Of a DNA stretch of 64,000 nucleotides, positions 1 through 11,888 are shown piece after piece (the stretch's first letter is position 1; every line of letters begins with the position of its first letter). Source of the stretch: Chalara sp. BL73 (Eukaryota > Ascomycota > Leotiomycetes > Helotiales); the NCBI GenBank assembly GCA_918026815.1, contig CAKJVC010000150.1, forward strand, positions 1,426,001 through 1,490,000, in the 5' to 3' direction. The notes under the pieces are model-generated. The model had not been told where the DNA came from, made no database searches, and saw nothing but the letters and a program-made list of their open reading frames with translations. A program made the translations under genes and the position numbers.

Positions 1-603
1 CCTAACCAATGCAAGATTCTCTATGTTGGTCGCTCAAGCCAGTTTTGTACAGATCGGAGGTTGTGTCGGGTTGGATCGGCTAAGCGGCTGATGATAGATT
101 GCTGAATTACCGCGTCATCTATTGCGCGAGTTGTCAGCCTCGCCAGCAGACATGAGGTCTGAAAACCTGACTCTGCTTTTTCAGCTTGCCACGTATCGCG
201 TGCGCAGTTTTCAATTTCTTACTGCTTCTTTGAATACGGAGTTATTTAGCCAATACCAATCTTATGAATAATTGGAACGGTTCCTTTCCGCAGATGCATG
301 GCCAGCAGCTTCAAAATGGCGAGGTTTCCGCTCAAGGTGCGTTAACTCTGGTTGGAGGTAGGATAAATTTTGAGAATTGAGGCTGCCGAATCGATGGTAT
401 ATTGCGCGATCAGTATATGTTCCCATATGGCCTGCCAGCTTCGGGTAGCCTTCGATTGGGGATAGAGATAGCTCAGCCACGGAGACAGATATTGTGCTTC
501 GAGGACTGAAATCTATGAATAAAAAAGAGAGCTGAACAGGGCTTGGAGGGAGAGATAAACTTCGCCTTGAATTGCACAACAAGAATTTCACTTGGTCATT
601 AAC
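1..603. other. No gene recognised
   Basis: No convincing coding region was seen. The longest open frame (262-591, minus, 109 codons) has no recognisable domain and low-complexity composition, so it was not called. Confidence 0.5.
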
Positions 604-797
604 TGTAGGAAGTAGGGGTTTTACGGATCCGCGTATGACCCACTAAAGCCATGTGGTCCGCACAACCCCCATTTTGTAGAATCTAGAGTAGAACCTAATA
701 CAACAACAATTATTACCATATCCATCAAGAGCAAGAGCGTGGCCTACAGAGTAGAGCTACGCCTTTTGCCCCGTGGAAGGTAAGACCCATCCCAACA
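604..797 (+). mobile_element. Solo-LTR-like repeat, family 4, copy 1
   Basis: About 194 bp, starting TGTAGGAAGTAGGG and ending near CCCAACA. It is closely similar over its whole length to 23465-23646, including the central run around ATTATTACCATATCC. TG...CA ends and near-matching flanks (TTAAC before, ATAAC after) suggest a solo LTR. No internal coding region of the element was found here. Confidence 0.6.
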
Positions 798-1369
798 ATA
801 ACTCAGCCTCGTTGTTAATGAGAGAATTTTACCAGACGAGGAGAAGGTCTGTGGAACGGCCAAACCTATTGTCCTGTTGGCTCCACAATCAAATGCTTAT
901 GCCCTATTCCACACCTATTTACCGTATTATATAGATGACGAGCTGTGGCCCTCAAAGTCTAGACTAAATTGGACCTACCAAATAGGAATGGTGACTTTGG
1001 CATTTATTTAATACAATCCAAAGATATTGCATCCGATTATCAGGTTACAGTCACAAGATTTATAGAGTTCGCAGTAATATGCTTGAATCGAATGGTTTTG
1101 CGCTAAGATGAATGCTCTGAAACGAAGTGGAACGGGAAACAAATTGGTGCAGTAAGGCCGAAAAAGCAGGTAACCCGCCATAAGAAAAGGGTTGCTGTGG
1201 AACCACTCGACTTGTAGCAACGCCGTGTACTTGATACTTGGTTGCTGGTAAGTAGAATGTGGTAAATTGTCGTCTCTTCTTTCGATATGAAACTTGTAGC
1301 GATGTAAGTTTAAAAATTCACAGCGATATTGTAGCTTGTGAAAGTTATGCTTCGCCGAGAGCCGTGCCT
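798..1369. other. No gene; short dispersed repeat at about 1200-1250
   Basis: No gene was seen. The stretch at about 1200-1250 (containing ACTTGTAGCAACGCCGTGTA) recurs with a few changes at about 28885-28925, just before a family-3 LTR, so it is probably a piece of another dispersed element. Confidence 0.4.
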
Positions 1370-1435
1370 ACGCTAACCCAAAAGTCACTTGAAAATGGTG
1401 CATACACCATTTTCAAGCGACTTTTGGGTTAGCGT
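1370..1435. repeat. Near-perfect 31-bp-arm palindrome
   Basis: Two 31-bp arms, beginning ACGCTAACCC and ending GGGTTAGCGT, pair with one mismatch around a CATA loop. Transcribed, it would form a long hairpin. The GCTAACCC/GGGTTAGC ends recur in the palindromic region at 31225-31345, which suggests a dispersed foldback element. Confidence 0.8.
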
Positions 1436-1442
1436 GAAAATT

Positions 1443-1522
1443 GCCCAGCTACCAAACAAATCTCACGTCGATGTTTTGAATTGAAATCTTGCGCTACCTT
1501 AACCAACTAAACCACGACGGGC
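1443..1522 (-). ncRNA. Degenerate tRNA-like / possible SINE head
   Basis: On the minus strand the segment begins GCCCGTCGTGG and has an A-box-like TGGTTTAGTTGG followed by GTTAAGGT. It ends in GCTGGGC, which can pair partly with the start. A B-box-like stretch (TTTCAATTC) lies only about 20 nt later, so a normal anticodon arm is missing. This is more like a tRNA-derived SINE relic than a working tRNA gene. The call is weak. Confidence 0.3.
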
Positions 1523-1636
1523 ATTAAATTGAGCCGTCAGCTTGAATTGCACTTACATAGAGCTAATACTGTAGGAGATCTTAACCAGTTGTTTGAAGAT
1601 CTTAGGGTAATAGCTTTTACTCCGAAATTCTCTTCT

Positions 1637-1870
1637 TGTAACAACTCAAGGCGAACAGGGATCTCGATCCGTAGATCAGGAAGAAGGACTCAAAGGTATA
1701 AACGACTATCGATTGTTATAACGAAGAGAACAAGCTACAGATAGAAGAAGGGAAGGAAAGGAGTGCTTTATATACAGGATGCTGGCCTGAGGCCAGTGGA
1801 AACGAGGCCCTGTGGTGTCAGCGGCCGAGCCCCAAGGGGCTCTAAGCGAGATAGGGCCAGGGCCGTGATA
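1637..1870 (-). mobile_element. Solo LTR, family 2, copy 1
   Basis: On the plus strand it runs TGTAACAACTC to GCCGTGATA (consensus end GTGACA). It matches 32153-32378 and, reversed, 53550-53800. A TATA-like TTTATATACAGG lies inside. TG...CA ends and terminal inverted bases fit an LTR. No 5-bp target duplication is visible here. Confidence 0.75.
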
Positions 1871-2741
1871 CTGGGGGCCTCAGGCTCTGTAGGCTCGCTT
1901 ACAACAGAGAACTTGTCCTTTAACAGCCCAAAGTCTAGGAGGCGCCTTCGGCAAAGATCTATCTACAAGAAATTTATTAGCACTACCCTAAGTCACACTA
2001 TCCTTTTCACCAAAGACCCTGAGTCATCGCCGCCCCTCCCAAGGATTAAATACCTTCACTGGCGCATTCTGTGTTCACGACGATAGATGCAGACTTGCCA
2101 GACTGCCAACCACAAGGGAGGTCACCTGAAGCTATCCTTACAACGCTGACCAAAATCACACTCTACCCACACTCTCTACACCGCCACTCTTTTATAGCAT
2201 TGATCCGGGATGGTTGTGATGGCCTACTCAACTCATCCAAGGCATTGGCTATAATTTGAAGATCGAGGACTTTACGGTTAAGTCAACAGAGCAGCATAAG
2301 TTACTTTTAACTGGCTTCAGCCGTCATTTGCCATCCCATCCCAGCTCGCATCTAGTCGGGCGAGGGCATCAACGTGACATATGCCGATCTTCTTGTACCA
2401 CTAGATGTTGGGCTCTTCAGCAATCACGACGACCGTGGTATACACGACAGTCATATTGTACTCAGCGATAATGATGGAGGAGTTAAAAAGATGAGAAGCA
2501 GGAACATATGTGTGGAGAAGCATAGTCGGAGGTCAGAGCTAGACGAGCAGCACTTGCTGGCATACAGAAGAGAGGGCAAACCTTGGGGAGTGGATCTTCA
2601 AGAACTTTCCAGGAAGGACCGCGCTTGCAGTTTGTACACGCTGGGGCACGGTTCGGTACAGAAGTGGATGGGTTCTTCTTATATACGGGTAGGGCAGACG
2701 CTCGTGCCTTGTTCGGGGAGAATCAAGCTACTTAGCAGCTC
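1871..2741. other. No gene recognised
   Basis: Small open frames of 62-132 codons overlap in several frames, but none shows a domain, an intron pattern or consistent coding character. This is the 3' flank of the NLR gene that ends at 2742. Confidence 0.4.
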
Positions 2742-5700
2742 TTATCCATCTTTTTTCTTTACGCAACTGTGACCGATTTCCAAGCAACGCCCTCCAATCC
2801 CATAGCACTCCGAACAGATGTCAAAATCTCCTCCGTTGCAGATACTGCAATTATAATATGCATCCTTTTCCTGAATGCCCAACATGCAAACATCGCATAA
2901 TCTAGCCTCTTCATCGTTAGGAGTTGAGCTTGCCGCTATACGCGTGACGCTCTCACGCATTGATATACCTCTCCTTCCTGCATATTCAAGCAAAGCTTGG
3001 GCGGTGTCAGTATTCCCGGCCCACCATAGGGGAGTACGTCCAAACGAATCTTGAGAGTTGAGGTCAACGCAATGAGTAGCTAGCAGCAGCTTGACCACAT
3101 CTACATGACAGCTTCGCGCAGCCAAGGACAACGGGGTCGCACCGTAATGGTCCTTAAGGTCGGGGACAACGCATTGATTATCAAGAAGCATGGCGACTAG
3201 AGTTTCATGCCCGCTGCTGGCTGCATATGATAACGGCGCTCGCCCGATGGTATCTTTTGAGTTCCAATCTACACCGGCCTCTGCTGTCAATAATTTAGCG
3301 ACTGCTTCAAAACCTCCACCCGCTGCAGAGGATAGAGCGGTCCGGCCATTCTTAGAGTGTTTGCAGTCCGCCTTAGCTCCTTTCTCAAGAAGCAACTTGA
3401 CTACTTCGGCATGTCCATTGCTCGAAGCTAAGTTTAATGGTGTCCATCCGTCGCTGTCTGCGATAGCTATATCGGCCCCATTTTCAAGAAGCAGCTTGGC
3501 CACTTCGGCATGTCCACTATATGAAGCTGACTTTAATGGTGTCCATCCATTGTTGTTTGCGATAGTTACATCGGCCCCATTTTCAAGAAGCAACTTGACC
3601 ACTTCGGCATGTCCATTGCCTGAGGCTGAGTTTAATGGTGTCCATCCATCGTTGTTTGCAATAGTCGCATCGGCCCCATTTTCGAGGAGCAGCTTAACCA
3701 CTTTGGCATGTCCATTGCCTGAGGCTGACTTTAATGGTGTCCACCTACTATTACTTGCTATTGTTATATCGGCCCCATTTTCAAGAAGCAACTTGACCAT
3801 TTCGGCATATCCATTGCTCGAAGCTAAGTTTAATGATGTCCATCCGTCGTTGTCTGCAATAGCTATATCGGCCCCATTTTCAAGAAGCAGCTTAACCACC
3901 TTAGTATGTCCGCTATATGAAGCTGACTTTAATGGTGTCCATCCGTCGCTGTCTGCGGTAGTCACATCGGCCCCATTTTCAAGAAGCAACTTGACTACTT
4001 CGGCATGTCCATTGCCTGAGGCTGAGTTTAATGGTGTCCATCCATTGTTGTTTGCGATAGCTACATCGGCCCCATTTTCAAGAAGCAACTTGACTACTTC
4101 GGCATGTCCATTGCTTGAGGCTGAGTTTAATGGTGTCCATCCATTATTGCTTGCGATTGTTATATCGGCTCTTTTTTCAAGAAGCAACTTAACCACTTTG
4201 GCATGTCCATTGCTTGAGGCTGACTTTAATGGTGTCCATCCATCGTTGTCTGCAATAGTCACATCGGCCCCATTTTCAAGAAGCAACTTGACTACTTCGG
4301 CATGTCCATTGCCTGAGGCTGACTTTAATGGTGTCCATCCATCGTTGTCTGCAATAGTCACATCGGCCCCATTTTCAAGAAGCAGCTCAACCACCTTAGC
4401 ATATCCACTATATGAAGCTAAGTTTAATGGTGTCCATCCATTGTTGTCTGCAATAGTCACATCGGCACTATTCTCGAGAAGCAGCTTCACTGTCAAAGTC
4501 CGACCCCTAGTAGCTACTGCTTGTAATACTGTTTGTTTAAGTTCGTTGGTATCATTAACACTTACTTTTCCTTGTTGAAGAAGGTATTTAATGGTTTCTC
4601 GCGGCCCAAAAAGAGAGACATAGAGTAGTGGACTGGTCGAGGTAGCTTGCTTCTGAAATTCCTGTGTGTCCGATTTTTCTTCATTATTGTCGAGCCACTT
4701 TTTCAATGATTCCCAGTTTCCATTCTCGGAGCTAAATAAAGTATTGGCTAATTCGATTACCTCGCTATAATTTGATGCACTCTCTTGGAGATGGTGATGC
4801 CATAGTCCCGCGGCATAATCTCGGAACAGTCCTACAACTGGTCCGCTTTTCAATTCGAGAGGTTCATCCCACACGCTTCTGAAATTCAAGTACCGGAGAC
4901 ACAATTTCGCTAGTATATTGCATTGAAACATTTCAGCAGAGCTACATATTCGTTCATTACTTATAAGTATTTCTCCTTGAGCTGGCATATTGCAAAGGAT
5001 ATACTGTTTTACCGAAAAATGCGTTAGATGTATTGTCATAAAGCCCGGATCCTGCGTTATCGCCAATTTTTGGGTCTCTAGCAATGACCCACATAGACCC
5101 AGAATTTCGCTACTAATGTAGTCATTATCAATGGCGTCCGGCAAGTCATCGACTAAAAGCTCTTCACAGTTGTCGTCATCTATAATACTAAGAGCTTCAG
5201 TAATTTCCAGAATTGTGAGAGGTCGCAATGCAAATGCCGCCCATCGCAAAATGGAAAATGCGCGAAGTCTATCTTTGTCTGAAAGGTGCAAAATCTTCAT
5301 CCAGCTTCGGTCGTATAATCGGGCCAGTGCCGTAGGAGCGTGTTTAATAGTCTCTTCGAGTTGCTTTTTGTTCTTCCAACTACGAAGATCTTTCTCTAAC
5401 ATCTTTACCCACAGAAACATTCCTCCGCATCGATCAACCATCTGCTGTGACAGCTCGTGTTTGAGTGTTTCACTTTTATTTCCCAATTTTTTGTCAACAA
5501 CACTTCGAGAAAATAACATGGTGTCGGGCCGGACATCATCTAGGCAGATTTTGTACTCCGTCAAATATAAATGGCTATTATTAGGCAAGACAGCACAAAA
5601 GCCATGTCTAATTTCGGGCTCATCGCGACTAAGAATCAGGATTCGAGTATTCGTCTTTGCAACTGCATGCTTAAGAGACTCGAAAAATGATACTGGGGAA

Positions 5701-6979
5701 TTGCCATTATTAGATCTCCAGTTCTCTTCCGCCCACACACACTCGTCGAGTCCATCTACGATAAATGTGCAGTTCGGAACATGTTGAACGATGGATTTAA
5801 AAAGCTCGAAAATATCTGTCTGTGATGCGTTAATTCCGTCTTTCGCCTCCCATTTACTACAGGCAATCTCGAATGCATCTCGATTGCATGATATTACTTG
5901 AGATATCCAGGACCTCACTATACTCGAAGGGTCTCGTCGAATTTCAGAATCCGACGAACAGAAGTAGTATGCAAGTGGAGACTCTAGCGTCGTCGTCAAA
6001 TAATGAACTACACTTGCGCATAAAATCGTCTTTCCATGCCCTGCCGGACCATTGATCCACAAAATCTTTGCTGCCGCCGATGGGAAGTCAGAAGATAACC
6101 AGCTAGAAAATTCAGGTCGAATTAGGATCCATCCGCATGTGCCGTCGAGTTTCCTCTGAATCAAATTGCAATAATCGTTGTTGGTCCAAGACGCAGCAAG
6201 CCAATTGCCCAACTCTTTCCTTCTCTCGTCTTTAACCGTTAGCAAAGCTCTGTAACTATTAACTAGAATTAAAGTCTTACGTTCGATCTGCTTTTCCATT
6301 TCGAACAATAGTCGTTGGGAATTAGAGAACCAAGTAGCTTTTTCTATGCCGATCAGAATTCGTTGCATTCAGGCAGGAAGAAGCACATACCCTCTCCCAA
6401 GTTTATATCATGTCCCAATTTATCTTTGCGCACATTAACTAGTCCCTTAGCTCCCTCTAATGGTACCAATCTGTGTAATCTTTCGACCAAAGCTCCAAAC
6501 TGTTGAACTTGGTTTATAAGTTTTTCTTTGCCTCTTAGGCTCCACACGATCCTGCTCCTCTTTGAAAGCGCTCCTTCGGAACTTTGGGCTACTACTTTAT
6601 CATCTTTAATGCCTCTGAGAAAAAGAACTCCATCTGGTAAAGAATTTGGACCGGTATCCACTACAGACTGCAGATTGGGCATCGTACTACTTGTCTTGCT
6701 GAAGATCTCCTGGATACTAAATAGGATCTTTCGCACGACCTCAGTTATCTCGGTATTAATAATGAAGTTTGAGCAATTATTTCCGTGGTTATCTTCGCTT
6801 ATGCCAACAGCTTGAGCCCATTGAGTAAACAGGAGCTTGTCGGCCTCAAACTGAGCGATAATTAAACGTGACTCGAATCCAAAGTCTTTGTAAGAATCCA
6901 CCTTGTCGATAATATCCAGACATACACTAAAGAGGCCAGCCAAGCCTGTGAGTCCGGTGGCGAGCCCAATGGGTTCCAT
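2742..6979 (-). CDS. HeLo-NACHT-ankyrin-ZZ NLR protein (two exons)
   Basis: A STAND/NLR-type receptor of about 1396 residues, probably a cytosolic sensor that triggers cell death through its N-terminal domain. Exon 1 (6391-6979) starts MEPIGLATGLTGLAGLF and reads as a HeLo domain, the membrane-attacking domain known from HET-S. A 47-nt intron (6344-6390, GTATGT...CATAG) rejoins the frame, making GEEKATW. A NACHT domain follows, with P-loop GPAGHGKT (about 295-302) and Walker B FIVDGLDE (about 390-397). About 16 ankyrin repeats span roughly 795-1325, 11 of them nearly identical. The C-terminal 50 residues carry CxxC pairs (CDVC, CSIC, CSEC) and GHSC, matching a ZZ zinc finger. HeLo function is family knowledge; the ligand is unknown. 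The frame is open throughout, so it is probably functional. Confidence 0.9.
3357..4445 (-). repeat. Eleven 99-bp tandem repeats encoding ankyrin units
   Basis: Eleven consecutive 33-codon units of pattern xxGWTPLxxASxxGHAxVVKLLLENGADxxIAx, inside the NLR gene at 2742-6979. Differences cluster at unit positions 1-2, 8-9, 12-13, 17, 29-30 and 33. The rest, including many synonymous sites, is almost invariant. This indicates recent unit exchange or expansion. Confidence 0.9.
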
Positions 6980-7509
6980 CGTTACTCTTTTTGATACTTC
7001 AATCTGATGTGAATGTTAGATATGCACGACAAATAGAGTAGTCGCTAGTTATCGCTGTGCCCAAGCATATGTTGCGCATTCAGTGCAAAAGTGATATTGT
7101 TCTTGCTGATCTTAGGAGCTAACGGAAGGGTAGCTAGAATATAGAAACCTCAATGAATTGATATACTCCTATTTGAATCATATCGAATTGAGTTGAGAGA
7201 TTGATGAAGATAATATTACAAGCATTTCAAAATGTGGAATGGAAAGGAGGCTTGGATATTCGACATTGTGAGGCGACATGGCCTACACAGCCACCACAAC
7301 TCAGCACAGCCATTCTTGTTGGTATGCGGTCAAAGTCACGTGAATACCCCGCGACTCTTGGACTACGCAACCACCTATGTAAAATAGGAGTAGGATATGA
7401 TACGATCACGACTTCCTTGGCATGGCCCCGCTCTACAAGAGTCAAGGAGGTGGAAATGTCGAGTAAATGTCCCCGCATCAGCGTTGCATGATCTCGGCTT
7501 GCGCTAATC

Positions 7510-8302
7510 CATGTTGGTTCATTTCAGTGTGATTGCCGTCCCGGCCACGGAAGCATGCAATTGGCGCTTGGAAAGCGCGCGACAGCTATAAGGTGTGGTT
7601 GCGTGACTTCCTTCCTCAAGACATACCAAATATTCGAGTTCTGGTGTATGGCTACGACGCAAAGTTGAGTAGAAATGATTCAAAACCGTCAATTGCGGAC
7701 CTGGGAAACAACTTTCTAGAGTCTGTCAAAAGCTTTCGGGAGGTGCTGTGTCCAAGGCTCAGCAATATGAGATACCATAGCTCACGACCCGATAGACAAG
7801 TCGCCGTCGACCGATCATATTTATTGGATACAATTTAGGAGGCTTGCTCATAAAGGAGGTGAGGTAATACATACTGGAGTCAATCTCAGCTGTTTAATCT
7901 GTTTTCCACAGGCACTGGTCTTTGCAACGCGAAAAGGAGATGATCCACAGAATGCGGATCTCTGCAAAGCCTATTATGGGTTGCTCCTTTTTGATGTTCC
8001 CAATCTTAGATTGCAAAATGATCAGCTAGTTTCCATAGTCCAGGGTCAGCCGAACGAACAACCAGTAAGAGATCTAGTAGTCGATAAAGAATCCGAGGCT
8101 TCTCCGTTCCTGAAAAGGATCACTGACCAGTTCTCTGGGTGCTGCAAGTGTCAAGACTATAATGTGGTGTCATTCTACGAGCGAAAGAAAAGTCCAACCT
8201 GAAAAAAAGTAAGACGCACCACCCTCTATTTCCAACTATTTTTCATGTTCGTCCTGTTTTAGGATACGGCGACCGGAGCCTGGAAGATGGACGGAGAGGA
8301 GC
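7510..8302 (+). pseudogene. Decayed alpha/beta-hydrolase (SERAC1/lipase-like) domain of NLR type
   Basis: Conceptual pieces HAIGAWKARDSYKVWLRDFL, PNIRVLVYGYD, PIIFIGYNLGGLLIKE, ALVFATRKGDDP and SPFLKRITDQF resemble the lipase-like domain found at the N terminus of many fungal NLR proteins. Two introns fit the frame: 7743-7795 and 7859-7911 (GTGAGG...CACAG). The beginning (HGLGG region) is frameshifted, and the nucleophile motif expected as GHSLGG reads GYNLGG, so the catalytic Ser is lost. A stop at 8200-8202 interrupts the expected continuation, whose trace GAWKMDGEERLL follows near 8270. No NACHT follows. It is divergent from the HeLo NLR at 6979. Confidence 0.7.
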
Positions 8303-11042
8303 GGCTTTTGTGTTGAACAGGCTAGGTCTAAGGATCATACATAGCCTATTGGGGAAGTTGTAGGTATGCTTGCGCAAGATGCATACATACTTTTGCCTTC
8401 GATGACGAATCTACTGACGTATGTGATACTCACGTGTGAGTATCACACCTCTATAAGTAGAGAGATTCTCTCCTGTAGTTCATGTTTTATATCCTTCAGC
8501 AATTGACTCGTTTTACCCCATACTCTCTGAAGGCCCCGTGACTCTCTTCTTCTATTTCAATAGAAGACAGTTTTGCAGAGTCTAATGTTGTAAGATGGAC
8601 AGTCAGCGAACGTGACCAAGGCCAGATGCATGAAGATTCTGCCATTTTGTCCTGCAACCCTCGGTTCCAGGATCATGGACAATTCCCGATGCCGCTAGAC
8701 AGCTCAACGTATTTGCCAGCCAGCTTTACATCCAAAATTTCGAGGACTACTTCTGTCCCAGCTGAGCAATCCAGGAAGCGACCCCGTAAGCGATGTTCCC
8801 TGAATGGGGGGGCCATTGCGCCATAAATCCTCCACCATTAATCCAAAATGTTCGCCAGGGGCCACCACGCCTTCATTTCTTTTCTGCGCGTGCTGGAGCG
8901 ACGGGTAGACAGCAGGGGGCATAGGCGACACGTTTGTGTACTTGCCGAAGTGGCAGGTGCTGCTCTGTACAGCATGTGATTTTGCCCCTGGCCAGGACGC
9001 GAGGTCTGGGTTCAACACCTGAGGTAGCCCCGCGCAGCTTGAAAGGGTCATTATTTAAAGCATAGGTTGCGCTGTTTAGCGGCTAACAATTACGAGCCGC
9101 CTAGCGTTGCTTGTGGCTGGTGACACCTATCCCCCGGGCTGCGGCTTCTCAACGCTTATCAGTGCCTAACTTGCAGGGTTACCTGACCTGGGATGGAAAG
9201 GCGATGCAGAGGTAGGTGTTTAAAGTCCACCGGCAGACCTCAAATCTCTCAATGTCAGCAAAATAAAGAAAATTAGTAACACTGTGCCTGTAATTGCAAA
9301 TAATAAAAGAGGGGCCAGCTGGATCTCATATTCTGCAGCTATTCCACTGAGTGAAGACTTCTCCACGCAAGATTTACCCATATGAGCTTTTTCAATGCAA
9401 GACTTTTTGGTAGTCAGCGGTAATTTTTAGCCAACCTAACCCTACAATCAAGCGTGTCTCAACTTGTCCCGCAACGCAGTTCAGCAAACAACAGTTAACT
9501 TTTATATACGCTTTGTGATTTGTACCGCATTAGGACACAAACAAGCAAGATGAATAATTCATACAGGGGGAAACTCAGGGTCAGAGGCTGATCTTGTGTC
9601 TGTAGCCACGTTATGTTTGAAATGCATCACGTTGTTAAGAACCAAGCCTTAAGCCTTGCACACAGGATGGTTACAAATGATCTGCTGTTCTGCCGGGGTG
9701 TTGCACAAATGAAAATTCTCGACATAATACCACATGTGTGAAACGCGCTTAAACGTGCGCATTCGTTGCTTTTACGGAAGCCGCTTGTTTCCGATGCAGA
9801 AGATACATTGAGTTTTTCTACGGACGACGGGGAATTTATCAGGCGGTAAAAATGGCTCGGGAGCAGGAGATTCTTTTTGACTAGATCCTTGGAAGCTGGA
9901 GCAGATCGCGGATGCCGACTTAGCAATCCAACATTAACTAAGACTCCTTCTTTTAATAATGACAGACCTCGCACTGCCATATGCAGTCCGTAGCTATAGC
10001 TCAATTCGTGCCGTTACATAAGGTGCACTAATCTTAACTTAACAAATACTCATTGTAGTACTGACCATATTTTATATTGAAATGCAAACGATAGGCGCTA
10101 TCGTTTTTGTTATCACGTGACCTACCAGAACCTTTACAGTATTATATTGTTTCTAGATTTAGATCTAACGCCTTACTCTTTCAAACTTTTCAAGCTTTCT
10201 CATATTGTCACTAGGTACAAGCTTCAATGCGGCATTCGGCTCAAGTATTTGTAGAGATGAGCTTTTATTACGTGATAGGCTCTGTAGTCGTATCATTCCT
10301 GTTTCACGTATCTTTCACTCACCTTCTTAACACTTCAATGCACTATAAAATCCTTATATAGCTCTACCTTCCTAATATCAGTGGACCCTCAATCTGAACC
10401 AGGAAATCGATCATCTTAAGTAACTATGGCCATATGCAAAAACTGCGAGCTGATTAATATACAAGAATTATTTAAAGATCATAACAACAGATCTGTTAGT
10501 ATAAAACTCTAAGGATATCGATTTGCTGAAGTTCAACGAACTCCTATCAGACACAAGAACTCTTTAGTCTAGTTGAAAGAAAGCTCTAAATGCTGTAGTT
10601 TTTGCAAATTGTTCTAGAATGGCCTTATTTACACGGATATTTTGAGAGACGAAAGAATATCCGATACTGTAGAAATAATCGCAGACCGAAAAATTAGCTA
10701 TAGAAAGAAAGAAAAAATTTGTCCTAGTGTAAAATGCATGAAAAAAACCGCGTGGCATAGGTTATTTGCCAATAAAAGTGAGCCGTTTTTAATAGATTGT
10801 TACAACCACTTTTATATAGCGCAGTATACGTTCAATTCTTTACTATTTGTATTCCACGTTAACAGAAAATCAAATCACAATATTCGACAGTTATGTACTG
10901 ACTCTTGAATAGGAAGCTTCGCATCAAAAAAAGTTGTTGAAAAGCTTGTGGCTTCTTCTGATAACTTCTTATGTGTATTATTATAGCTTCAGACATGCTT
11001 TACTTCTCATAAACAGTGTGGACAGGTTTCGACTTCTAGTCT
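8303..11042. other. Intergenic, no gene recognised
   Basis: Open frames at 8704-9051 (minus, 115 codons) and 9627-10004 (minus, 125 codons) have no recognisable domain or exon structure and were not called. The stretch 10000-11000 is AT-rich and looks decayed. Confidence 0.4.
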
Positions 11043-11888
11043 ACTAACACGAGTACTAGATGTCAGTGCAAGTAACAACTATAATCTGGTTCGTTTCGTA
11101 TTAGGAGCAGATATTCAGGGAGTTTACGCAACCTTGAGCTACTGCTAGGGTAATTTACTGTGCAAACATGTTCCAGAGCTTCAATTTCAGAGTTGAAACG
11201 AACCGTACTCTGGGAATCTCTTTGTAAAACGTTCCAAGACGCAATATTAGTGGCACAAGGCTTGTTAATCAAATATCTCTGGATCGACTATTTATGCATT
11301 ATTCAAGACGATAATAATGATTGCCAACGAGAAATCGTTAACATAGCTAGCATTTATAGCAATAGCTATGTTAATATTGCTGCAGCTGCAAGTATAAACG
11401 GCAGTAGCGGTTGTTTCCCAGACTATAGACGGTATATGACCCGCTAAAAGCGCTTTCCGGCCGTTGATTTGAAATAGATGAAAAATGGACAGTCTCATGG
11501 AGTTGTGAAAGTTGGAAGTCTGCCGATAGGCTTTCAATGTAGAGTAGAATAGAGACTACTTGCAAAACGCGGTTGAGTAGTCCAGAAAAGGATTCTATCC
11601 AAGAGAATTGTTTACTACGGTCTGGACCAGTTCTACTAGGATTATGCCGAAAGACGAGAATCTAAGTACGCAATCGACGTCAGTTTTTATAGCCCAAAAA
11701 ACCTGGGGTCGAATAGAGGTTTCAGAACGCTGAAAGCAAGCATCGAAAATGGTAATAAAGAAGTATTGGGGCGAGTTGTAAAGCTGTATAGACGTTGTGA
11801 TTTAAATAAGCCCGATAACAAGCTCCCGGCTTTGTCTGGCATTGCAACGACGTACGTAGCTGCAACAGGAATAACCTATGGACCCTGG
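11043..11888 (+). pseudogene. HET-domain pseudogene
   Basis: Fragments in order match the HET (heterokaryon incompatibility) domain: ATLSYC-stop-GN (expected SYCWGN), LCKTFQDAILVAQGL, KYLWIDYLCIIQDDNNDCQRE, NIASIYSNSYVNIAAAAS, then RG-stop-VVQKRILSKRIVYYG, GLDQFY-stop-DYAE and KLPALSGIATTY. Several stops sit at expected Trp codons (for example TAG at 11146-11148), and there are frameshifts after about 11440. HET domains trigger incompatibility cell death in fungi. This copy is dead and is cut off at 11889 by an LTR. Confidence 0.85.

Noticed and set aside
1..10. CCTAACC at the window start as a telomere
   Set aside because: A single unit only; no tandem telomeric repeats follow.
3190..4578. 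462-codon open frame on the plus strand opposite the ankyrin repeats
   Set aside because: It is the antisense of a 99-bp repeat (multiple of 3): once one unit is open on the other strand, all are. Its protein shows only the mirrored periodicity and no independent domain.
5131..5787. 218-codon plus-strand frame inside the NLR gene
   Set aside because: Antisense shadow of the NACHT-to-ankyrin linker; no domain, and the minus strand is clearly coding.
6353..6979. Separate HeLo gene next to a NACHT-ankyrin gene
   Set aside because: A canonical 47-nt intron joins the two frames exactly, so one gene is the better reading.
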